From NCBI GenBank assembly GCA_900547765.1, contig URIA01000045.1:1-18621 (forward strand): a stretch of DNA of 18,621 bases, written 5' to 3'. Source of the DNA: an uncultured Collinsella sp. (GTDB lineage Bacteria; Actinomycetota; Coriobacteriia; Coriobacteriales; Coriobacteriaceae). A model generated the notes under the pieces. That model saw only the letters and a list, made by a program, of their open reading frames with translations, searched no databases and had not been told where the DNA came from. Both the position numbers and the translations under genes were made by a program. Below are positions 12,401 to 18,621 of the stretch, piece after piece (positions within the stretch are counted from its first letter, which is position 1; the number at the start of each line of letters is the position of its first letter).

Positions 12401-13668
12401 GCGAGCTCCTCTTCAAAGTTGTCGATCAGGTTGTTGCCCAGGCGGACGACGGCGGCGCGGGTGCGCTCGTCGGTGGCGGAAAGCGCGACGTCCTCCAGCT
12501 TGGCACGGACGAACAGGTCCTCAGCGGCGTTTTGGTCAAGGCCGCGGCAGGCGAGGTAGAACAGCTGCTCGTCGCGGACGTGGCCGATGGTGGCTCCGTG
12601 GTTGCCGGCGACGTCGTCCTCGTCGCACAGGATGACGGGGACGGTCTTGTTGTCGACGCCCTTGTTGGCCAAAAGCACCGTCTCGCGCTCGGTGCCGGTT
12701 GCACCCTTGCAGCCGTGCACGAGGTCGATGGTGCCGCGGTAGACCTTCTTGGACGTGCCGGTCAGTACGCCGTTGGCGTCGATCTCGCACTCGGTCTTGC
12801 GACCGCGGTGGCGCAGCTCGTAGTTAAAGTCGCGCACCTGCTCGCGGGCGCCCAGGTAGTCAGTATCGATGGTGACCTTGGCGGTATCGCCCAGCAGGTC
12901 GCCGGCAAGGCCGGTGGCACTGGCGCCGGCACCCAGGACGCTGTGCTGCACGTTGACGCGCGCGCCCTCGTCCAGGAACAGGCCGGTGTCGTCGAGCGCG
13001 ATCCAGCTATCGTCGAGCGTCTGCGTGCAGGTCACGTTGACGGTGGCGTACTCGTGGGCGCACACGCGTAGCACGGAGCCCACGACGCCTTGGCCGGCAA
13101 CGGGAGAGTCCAGGGCAATAAGCAGATCGAGCGTCGACTGGGGACGGGTGACGACGTCGATGGCGGCGATGGCCGCGGCGGCATCGACAGCGCTCACGCG
13201 CACGGTAACCGTGGCGTGCTTGTATGCGGGCACATCGATGACGATGCGCTTGGTAGCGTGGTCGGCCAGGTAGGTGTAGGCAGCCTCGCCCATGCCAGTC
13301 TCGAAGGCCTCGGCAGGGGAGAGCTCCTCCTCGAGCTTGATGGCGCCGGCCTGGTAGACGGAGGTCGCAGGCACGTCGAGCTCGGTCTCGGGCGTGATAC
13401 GGGCGCGGTCGGCGGCATCGCCGGGGGCGGAGGCGCGGCGCTCGGGGAAACGCTCGGCCATAGCGTCCATGGCGGCTTCAAACGCGTCTGCCACGCCGGT
13501 AAACTGCTCGTCCAAGCCCTCGACCTCAACGGCCTCGGTGGGAGCGGCGGCAAGCTCGTTAGAGAGTTCGAGCTTGGTCTGGTTCATCTTGAGCCAACCC
13601 CAAGTGGCAGCCGGCATCGCATTGACCTGCTCAAGGGTGGTAGCAGCGGTGTTGGTGGTCTGTTTCAT
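12397..13668 (-). CDS. sufD: SufD-like subunit of the SufBCD scaffold
   Basis: The protein has 423 residues. It pairs with SufB to form the scaffold on which clusters are built with SufC ATPase help. The C-terminal beta-helix and end region match the SufB/SufD family: GVDNKTVPVILCDEDDVAGNHGATIGHVRDEQLFYLACRGLDQNAAEDLFVRA near residues 335-390. The N-terminal half is divergent and Ala/Glu-rich, as is common for SufD. The order B-D-S and the lower conservation argue for SufD rather than a second SufB. Its ATG overlaps the sufB stop (TAATG) and its stop overlaps sufS, so translation is coupled throughout. Confidence 0.88.
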   Translation of the reverse strand: MKQTTNTAATTLEQVNAMPAATWGWLKMNQTKLELSNELAAAPTEAVEVEGLDEQFTGVADAFEAAMDAMAERFPERRASAPGDAADRARITPETELDVPATSVYQAGAIKLEEELSPAEAFETGMGEAAYTYLADHATKRIVIDVPAYKHATVTVRVSAVDAAAAIAAIDVVTRPQSTLDLLIALDSPVAGQGVVGSVLRVCAHEYATVNVTCTQTLDDSWIALDDTGLFLDEGARVNVQHSVLGAGASATGLAGDLLGDTAKVTIDTDYLGAREQVRDFNYELRHRGRKTECEIDANGVLTGTSKKVYRGTIDLVHGCKGATGTERETVLLANKGVDNKTVPVILCDEDDVAGNHGATIGHVRDEQLFYLACRGLDQNAAEDLFVRAKLEDVALSATDERTRAAVVRLGNNLIDNFEEELA

Positions 13669-15080
13669 TATCCGATCGCTCCTTCCATCTCGAGCTTGAT
13701 CAGGTTGTTCATCTCGACGGCATACTCCAACGGCAGCTCCTTGGAGACCGGGTTGGCAAAGCCGTTGACGATCATGGTGCGGGCCTCTTCCTCCGAGATG
13801 CCGCGGCTCATCAGGTAGAACACCTTGTCGTCGCCGATGCGGCCGATGGTGGCCTCGTGGCCGATGTCGACGTTCTTGGCGCGGATGTCCATGGCCGGGA
13901 TGGTGTCGGATCGGCTCTGGTCGTCGAGCATGAGCGACTGGCAGCTCACGGTTGCCTTGGAGCCCTCGGCCTTGGGCGTGGCCACGATGGAGCTGCGGAA
14001 CGTCTGGATGCCGCCGCTCTTGGAGATACCCTTGGTCTCGACCGTTGCCGAGGTCTCAGGCGCGTTGAGCACGACCTTGCAGCCGGTGTCGAGGTTCTGA
14101 CCGGCGCCGGCAAAGGTGATGCCGGTAAAGCTCGAGCGGGCGCGGCGGCCATTGAGCACGCTCATGGGGTAGAGGTAGCCCACGTGGCTGCCGAAGGAGC
14201 CGCTGATCCACTCGATGTCGCCGTCCTCGTCCACGCGCGCACGCTTGGTGTTGAGGTTGTACATGTTCTTGGACCAGTTCTCGATGGTCGAGTAGCGCAG
14301 GTGCGCACGCTTGCCCACAAAGAGCTCGACGGCGCCGGCGTGGAGGTTTGCCACGTTGTACTTGGGCGCGGAGCAACCCTCGATAAAGTGCAGGTCGGCG
14401 TCGTCTTCGACGATGATGAGCGTGTGCTCAAACTGACCGGCGCCCTTGGCGTTGAGACGGAAGTAGCTCTGCAGCGGAAAATCGAGCTTGGTGCCCTTGG
14501 GCACGTAGACAAACGAGCCGCCCGACCACACGGCGCCGTGCAGGGCCGCAAACTTGTGGTCGGTGGGCGGGATGAGCGTCATAAACTTCTCGTGGATGAG
14601 CGGCTCCCACTGCGGGTCGTGCAGGGCCTCCTCGATGCCGGAGTAGACGATGCCCATCTTGGAGGCGGTGTCCTGCATGTTGTGGTAGACGAGCTCGGAG
14701 TCGTACTGCGCGCCGACGCCCGCCAGGTAGCTGCGCTCGGCCTCGGGGATACCTAGGCGCTCAAAGGTGTTCTTGATGTCGTCGGGCACCGACTCCCAGT
14801 CGTGCTTTTGGTCGGTGTTGGGCTTGACGTAGGTGACGATGTTATCCATGTCCAGGCCCTCGATGGAGGGGCCCCACGTCGGGTCGGGGAAGCGGTTGAA
14901 GATCTCGAGGGACTTGAGGCGCAGGTCGAGCATCCACTGCGGCTCGTCCTTCTTGGCGCTGATCTCGCGCACGATGTCGGGCGTGATGCCGGCGTCGAGG
15001 CGCTCGAATCCCTCCTCGCCATAGGTGAAGTCGTAGAGGCTGCGGTCGATGTCCGCGACCTCGGTGCGGTTCTTGGTCAT
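13668..15080 (-). CDS. sufB: SufB scaffold subunit
   Basis: The protein has 470 residues, the usual SufB length, and is strongly conserved in pattern: VYHNMQDTASKMGIVYSGIEEAL, AVWSGGSFVYVPKG, IEGCSAPKYN (C236), SGSFGSHVGYLYPMSVLNG, and the core KATVSCQSLMLDDQSRSDTIP with C380, followed by VDIGHEATIGRIGDD (H408, E409). In E. coli a cysteine and glutamate in this region take part in cluster building. The ribosome site AAAGGGG precedes ATG 15080, 12 bases after sufC. With SufC and SufD it forms the SufBCD complex in the cytoplasm. Confidence 0.96.
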   Translation of the reverse strand: MTKNRTEVADIDRSLYDFTYGEEGFERLDAGITPDIVREISAKKDEPQWMLDLRLKSLEIFNRFPDPTWGPSIEGLDMDNIVTYVKPNTDQKHDWESVPDDIKNTFERLGIPEAERSYLAGVGAQYDSELVYHNMQDTASKMGIVYSGIEEALHDPQWEPLIHEKFMTLIPPTDHKFAALHGAVWSGGSFVYVPKGTKLDFPLQSYFRLNAKGAGQFEHTLIIVEDDADLHFIEGCSAPKYNVANLHAGAVELFVGKRAHLRYSTIENWSKNMYNLNTKRARVDEDGDIEWISGSFGSHVGYLYPMSVLNGRRARSSFTGITFAGAGQNLDTGCKVVLNAPETSATVETKGISKSGGIQTFRSSIVATPKAEGSKATVSCQSLMLDDQSRSDTIPAMDIRAKNVDIGHEATIGRIGDDKVFYLMSRGISEEEARTMIVNGFANPVSKELPLEYAVEMNNLIKLEMEGAIG

Positions 15081-15092
15081 TGCGTCGCCCCT

Positions 15093-15893
15093 TTACGCCT
15101 GCTGCTCGGCAGCGGCGGCCTCGGCCTGGGCGCGCTGCTCGGCGGCCTCGCGCTCGAAGGTCTCAAAGCCGTTCTTGTCGATCCAGGGGATGAGCGAGGC
15201 ATCGTCCTCGCGCACGATGTGGCCCTTGACCATAACGTGGACGCGGTCGACATCCAGGTGCTCCAGGATGCGCGTGTTGTGCGTGATGATGAGCATGGAG
15301 CCGTCGCAGCTCTTGCGGTAGGCGTCCATGCCGTGGCTGACGGTGGAAAGCGCGTCGACGTCCAGGCCGGAGTCGGTCTCGTCCAGGATGGCGAGCTTGG
15401 GCTGCAGCAGCAGGAGCTGGAGCATTTCGACCTTCTTCTTCTCGCCGCCCGAAAAGCCCACGCCCAGCTCGCGGTTGAGATAGGCGGTGTCCATGTTGAG
15501 CTCGGCTGCGAGCTCCTTCACGCGACGGCGGAACTCCTTGCCCTTCATCTCCAGGCCGGGACGGCCGGCGATGCTGGCGCGCAAAAAGCTCGACAGCGGC
15601 ACGCCCGGGATTTCGACCGGGGCTTGGAAGCTCAGGAACAGGCCGGCGCGCGAACGCTTGTCGGTGGTGAGCTCGGTGATGTCCTGGCCGTCAAAGACGA
15701 TGCGGCCGTCGTTGACGGTGTAGACTGGGTCGCCCATGACCAGATGGCCGAGGGTAGACTTGCCGGCGCCGTTGGGGCCCATCAACACGTGGGTCTCGCC
15801 GGCGGCGACGTTGAGGTTGACGTTGTGGAGGATGGTCTTCTCGTCCACGGAGGCGGTCAGACCTTCGATGGAAAGCAGCGGATTTGCGCTCAT
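15093..15893 (-). CDS. sufC: SufC ATPase of the SufBCD complex
   Basis: The protein has 266 residues from ATG 15893, preferred over in-frame ATG 15923 because GAGAGGG lies just before it. It is an ABC-type ATPase with Walker A GPNGAGKST (39-47), signature FSGGEKKKVEML, Walker B LAILDETDSGLDVD, and the H-loop in MLIITHNTR. It has no membrane segments; SufC drives shape changes in SufB-SufD. The last about 20 residues are an Ala/Glu/Gln-rich tail (AEAAAAEQQA), probably unstructured. It is the first gene of the operon, the common sufCB order of actinobacteria and Firmicutes. Confidence 0.95.
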   Translation of the reverse strand: MSANPLLSIEGLTASVDEKTILHNVNLNVAAGETHVLMGPNGAGKSTLGHLVMGDPVYTVNDGRIVFDGQDITELTTDKRSRAGLFLSFQAPVEIPGVPLSSFLRASIAGRPGLEMKGKEFRRRVKELAAELNMDTAYLNRELGVGFSGGEKKKVEMLQLLLLQPKLAILDETDSGLDVDALSTVSHGMDAYRKSCDGSMLIITHNTRILEHLDVDRVHVMVKGHIVREDDASLIPWIDKNGFETFEREAAEQRAQAEAAAAEQQA

Positions 15894-15957
15894 GCTGTCC
15901 CTCTCTGTATATGGTGTACTCATAGGTGTACTAAACCCTAGGAATCTTCTCGGAATA

Positions 15958-15985
15958 AAGTTACTATGGGTTCGGCGTTAGTCAA
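15958..15985 (-). promoter_or_regulatory. Candidate suf operon promoter
   Basis: On the minus strand TTGACT (15980-15985) lies 16 bases before TAACTT (15958-15963). The -35 matches five of six consensus bases; the -10 is weak. A weak -10 would suit a promoter under activator or repressor control. Confidence 0.4.
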
Positions 15986-16031
15986 GGGATAACCCGACTA
16001 ATCCACTCGACTTTTTAGATGAGGGACATAA

Positions 16032-16091
16032 AATCAGGTTTGTTTGCCCCGCGTGCATAGGATTTGGGACAAACAAGCCTGGTTTTGTCCC
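16032..16091. promoter_or_regulatory. Candidate Rrf2 operator: overlapping inverted repeats
   Basis: GGGACAAA at 16066-16073 is inverted as TTTGTCCC at 16084-16091. In addition 16032-16050 (with CAGGTTTGTTTGCCCC) is an imperfect inverted copy (16 of 19) of 16066-16084. Three related half-sites thus share a TTTGTYYCCC-like core. They lie 22-80 bases before the Rrf2 gene and upstream of the divergent suf promoter, a typical position for autoregulation plus control of suf. Confidence 0.55.
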
Positions 16092-16112
16092 AGTAACGAT
16101 GGGAGGGTAGGT

Positions 16113-16544
16113 ATGCTCATTTCTTCTAAGGGCCGCTATGCCCTCCGACTGATGATCTATATCGCGGCGCTGGGCGACGCCGAGGGCAAGATTGCCCTGC
16201 GCGAGGTTGCCGACCGCGAGCATATCTCGCAAAAGTATCTGGAGCAGCTGGTTCGTCCGCTCATGAAGGCGGGCCTGCTTAAGAGCGTGCGCGGTAAGGG
16301 CGGTGGCTACATGATGGCCAAGGACCCGGCCGAGGTGCGTGCCGGCGACATCCTGCGTGCCGTCGAGGGCAGCACGGCTCCGGTGGCGTGCGACGGCATC
16401 GACAACAGCTGCACCCGCAGCGATTTGTGCTCGACCGTCAAGTTCTGGCGCGGTTTGGACGACGTGATCGAAAAGTACGTCGACGGCGTGACGTTGGCCG
16501 ACTTGGCCGCCGTTCCCGAGATCAACTTTGACATTAAGCTGTAG
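16113..16544 (+). CDS. Rrf2/IscR-family Fe-S-sensing regulator
   Basis: The protein has 143 residues from ATG 16113 after GGGAGGG. A winged helix fills about 1-70 (SSKGRYALRLMIYIA, EREHISQKYLEQLVRPLMKAGLLKSVRGKGGGY), matching Rrf2 proteins such as IscR, CymR and SufR-like regulators. Cysteines C93, C100 and C106 form CX6CX5C, close to the CX5CX5C cluster site of IscR, so it probably binds an Fe-S cluster and senses cluster supply. It stands divergent from sufCBDSU with repeats between, which suggests it controls that operon. CymR-type repressors lack these cysteines, making that alternative less likely. Confidence 0.9.
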   Translation: MLISSKGRYALRLMIYIAALGDAEGKIALREVADREHISQKYLEQLVRPLMKAGLLKSVRGKGGGYMMAKDPAEVRAGDILRAVEGSTAPVACDGIDNSCTRSDLCSTVKFWRGLDDVIEKYVDGVTLADLAAVPEINFDIKL

Positions 16545-16683
16545 GTTGAGCGCAATTCCTTAAGATTTCGCGGAGGGTTGTTGCCGTTTACCGAGGGGTT
16601 GTTGTGCAACAACGGGCGAGCTGCAATACTTATTTTTATCTTTGCAAACTGAACTTTAACTACACCAATGCAGGGAGGATCTT
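16545..16683. other. Intergenic region before the surface protein with GTTGTTG repeats
   Basis: GGGTTGTTG occurs at 16575-16583 and 16596-16604 (21 bases apart, two helix turns), and the second is followed at once by its inverse CAACAAC (16607-16613). An AT-rich stretch (16628-16645, TACTTATTTTTATC) follows. This looks like a regulator-binding array and a promoter region, but no -35/-10 pair can be assigned with confidence. The surface protein's ribosome site GGGAGGAT is at its end. No clear terminator for the Rrf2 gene is visible. Confidence 0.4.
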
Positions 16684-18498
16684 ATGCAGCCCAAGCATTC
16701 TGCGATTGTCGCGGGTCTGACGCTGGCGCTTTCGTTTGGCGCCGTTTCCGCGCCGGCACCCGCCGCTGCCGAGGAGCCCACGCCGGGCGTTGCCTCGGAT
16801 GCCACCGATATCGATAAGGGCCTTTACACCCAACAGTCCTTCTCGGGCGTGCTGAGGTCGGTCCAGGGCGTTTCGTTTGTCAACGTGACTCCCGAGATGA
16901 AGTACTTCACCAAATATGAGAGCCATGGCAACTATAACCAGGGCTTTTCGTATGGTGACGGCTACAACGCGCTGGGTTATTACCAGTTCGACCGTCGTTG
17001 GTCGCTCATCCCGTTTATGAAGCAGGCCTACAACTACAACCCCGAAAAAAACTGCATGCTTAAGGATGCGATTGATCGCGGCAGCGAGATTTCCAACACG
17101 AGCAATGCCATGTACGAGAACGACCAGCTCACCGAGTTGGGCCGTATCGCTCAGGATGCCTTCCAAGGTGCGTACAACACCGATCCTGCTGAGTTTTCGG
17201 CTCTGCAGGATGCGTATGCGTACAACTCGTACTATGCGGTGACCGAGGCGTGGCTCAAGAGCGGCCTGGGTATTGATATTTCGGGCCGCGCCGATTGCGT
17301 CAAGGGCATGGTGTGGAGCATTACCAACATGTGCGGCACTGGTGGCTGCAGGGACTTTTTCCGCTGGGCGAATCTTTCCAACGATATGTCCGACCGCGAG
17401 TTTGTGACGGCGCTTTCCAACAGTGTGGTCAATAACGTGGCGACCAAGTATGCAAGCCAGCCCCAGTACCACGAGGGCTGGAAGAACCGCTACCGCAACG
17501 AGCTAAAGGACTGCTTGGTTTATATCGCTGAGGACGAGGCAGCCGCTGCGACGCCCGTGCAGCCCGAGCCTACGCCGGCGCCCTCGCCGACACCTGATTC
17601 GAATGACGACTCGAGTGACGATGCCAACGATGACAGGATGGATGCGCCCTCGACCGATGCTGACGGTAATGGCTTTGCTGGTGGCACTACCAACGACGGC
17701 TCTACCTCGAACGGCTCCGATTCGAACGGCTCTGCTGCGGGTGATTCGTCTCCAAGCTCTGCCGGCAATACGGACAGCGACGCTTCTGGTTCGACCGACG
17801 CTGACACCTCTAACTCATCCACCGGCTCGAGCGATTCGTCCGTTGGCACCGGCTCTAACAACGGCTCCGGCTCTGACGCAACCCCTGATTCCGATGCTTC
17901 CAAGGACGACTCGAATAAGGCGCCGGACGCTCCCGTTGCTTCGCCGGACAAGAAGCCTTCTTTTTCCGAGCAGCTTGGTTCTACGCTGGGCTCTTCGCTG
18001 ATGGCTGGCGTCAATAATGGCTCGACTCAGAACAAGGACAACTCTGATCAGGTTTCCACGGAAAAGACCGAGGCCGCAAAGGGCGACTCCAAGGACGAGG
18101 CTTCCGAGAAGACCGTATCTGATAAAGGTTCTAGCTCGGAGGAGAAGGACGACAAGTCCACTCAGAAGAAGGACGAGGATAAGAAGTCTGAATCTGAGGA
18201 GAAGGACGAGAGCAAGGGCAAGACCAAGGACGGAAAGCAGCAGGGCGAGGACAGCAGTCAGGGCAACACTGACAACCGGAACCAGGAGCAAAATGACTCC
18301 AAGACGGTGACCACTACAACCACCACTACAACGACTAAGACTTCGGGCGGTAACATGCCCAAGACGGGCGACCTCATCGTTATGGCGAGCCTTGCCAGCG
18401 CGAGCTTGGCCACGCTGGGCGCTACGTCTATCGTAAGTGGTAAGCATAAGCTCGATCAGCAGAAGAAGGCTTCTGGGGAGGACGACTCGGGGGAGTAG
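16684..18498 (+). CDS. Secreted, sortase-anchored surface protein with a possible lysozyme-like domain
   Basis: The protein has 604 residues. A signal peptide (about 1-29, ending APAPAAA) is followed by a compact domain (about 65-285) with KYESHGNYNQGF (E79), ALGYYQFDRRWSL and many aromatic residues plus several cysteines. The E followed by GYYQFD recalls lysozyme-like or spike-associated muramidase folds, so wall or glycan binding or cutting is possible; this is a weak resemblance. Residues about 288-450 are a Pro then Ser/Asp/Gly/Asn-rich stalk, about 450-540 are Lys/Glu/Asp-rich, and a run of threonines precedes the end. MPKTG (558-562), a hydrophobic stretch and a basic KHK form an LPXTG-type sorting signal with Met in place of Leu. 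Unusually, about 35 charged residues follow the hydrophobic part. Confidence 0.85.
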   Translation: MQPKHSAIVAGLTLALSFGAVSAPAPAAAEEPTPGVASDATDIDKGLYTQQSFSGVLRSVQGVSFVNVTPEMKYFTKYESHGNYNQGFSYGDGYNALGYYQFDRRWSLIPFMKQAYNYNPEKNCMLKDAIDRGSEISNTSNAMYENDQLTELGRIAQDAFQGAYNTDPAEFSALQDAYAYNSYYAVTEAWLKSGLGIDISGRADCVKGMVWSITNMCGTGGCRDFFRWANLSNDMSDREFVTALSNSVVNNVATKYASQPQYHEGWKNRYRNELKDCLVYIAEDEAAAATPVQPEPTPAPSPTPDSNDDSSDDANDDRMDAPSTDADGNGFAGGTTNDGSTSNGSDSNGSAAGDSSPSSAGNTDSDASGSTDADTSNSSTGSSDSSVGTGSNNGSGSDATPDSDASKDDSNKAPDAPVASPDKKPSFSEQLGSTLGSSLMAGVNNGSTQNKDNSDQVSTEKTEAAKGDSKDEASEKTVSDKGSSSEEKDDKSTQKKDEDKKSESEEKDESKGKTKDGKQQGEDSSQGNTDNRNQEQNDSKTVTTTTTTTTTKTSGGNMPKTGDLIVMASLASASLATLGATSIVSGKHKLDQQKKASGEDDSGE

Positions 18499-18530
18499 GC
18501 TCTCAGTTGCCGGATAACTAAATAGTCGGG

Positions 18531-18568
18531 ACGGGGTCCGGTGCGAATGCATCGGGCCCCGTTTTGTT
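18531..18568 (+). terminator. Terminator of the surface protein gene
   Basis: ACGGGGTCCG (18531-18540) pairs with CGGGCCCCGT (18553-18562), with inner GTGC/GCAT pairing and a GAAT loop, followed by TTTGTTT. It lies 32 bases after the stop codon. Confidence 0.88.
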
Positions 18569-18583
18569 TCAAGACTTTAGTCT

Positions 18584-18604
18584 GCTGGCCGCGCAGCGGC
18601 CAGC
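18584..18604. other. Perfect 9-bp hairpin at the right edge
   Basis: GCTGGCCGC (18584-18592) pairs with GCGGCCAGC (18596-18604) around a GCA loop and is followed by TTTAAA. It may be a second terminator or belong to a gene beyond the window. Confidence 0.5.
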
Positions 18605-18621
18605 TTTAAACCACCCGCTAC

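Noticed and set aside
17520..18552. Long minus-strand frames opposite the surface protein stalk
   Set aside because: They are produced by the repetitive Ser/Asp/Lys codons of the stalk read backwards.

Overview
The window looks like chromosomal DNA of a high-GC gut Coriobacteriia, most likely Collinsella. This rests on GC-rich codon use, a sufCBDSU cluster with an Rrf2-type regulator, a GGGtGRT/NifU-like gene pair and an LPXTG-type surface protein. It is an inference from gene content; no database search was possible. The left quarter is the right end of an integrated phage and the rest is host chromosome.

Prophage end (1 to about 4771). The window opens inside the 3' end of a target gene whose last codons are the variable repeat (VR) of a diversity-generating retroelement (DGR). 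Next come a hairpin and terminator, an Avd-like accessory protein (186-656), the template repeat (TR, about 685-807), a structured spacer, and a YMDD reverse transcriptase (1021-2238). Over the 69 alignable bases VR and TR differ at six positions, and all six are adenines in TR, the hallmark of adenine-specific mutagenic retrohoming. After a terminator comes a tightly packed tail-end and lysis module: a small unknown protein, an XkdX-like protein, a membrane-anchored coiled-coil protein, a phi LC3-type holin, an amidase-type endolysin and a 36-residue membrane peptide. A strong hairpin closes it. The phage/host junction (attR) is a 3' tRNA-Lys(CTT) fragment starting at the anticodon arm (4727-4771).

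Junction and first host genes (4772-8960). Two 105-bp direct repeats each carry the tRNA acceptor tail, a terminator and an inverted copy of the T-arm sequence. On the minus strand follow a divergent fumarate reductase/aspartate oxidase-family flavoprotein, a long inverted repeat, and a two-gene operon of a NifU-like scaffold and a GGGtGRT-family protein.

RAYT region (8961-10640). A REP-associated-type HUH transposase (9174-9986) has the HxH metal motif but appears to lack the usual catalytic tyrosine. It is followed by about 600 bp of non-coding DNA with an inverted pair of 25-bp sites.

Fe-S region (10584-16544). sufC-sufB-sufD-sufS-sufU run on the minus strand with overlapping or nearly touching genes, ending in a terminator. 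Divergent from them is an Rrf2 regulator with three candidate cluster-binding cysteines. The shared intergenic region holds a candidate suf promoter and a set of inverted repeats that are plausible operators.

Right end (16684-18621). A secreted protein has a signal peptide, a compact, possibly lysozyme-like N-terminal domain, a long Ser/Asp/Gly then Lys/Glu stalk and an MPKTG sorting signal. A terminator and one more hairpin follow.
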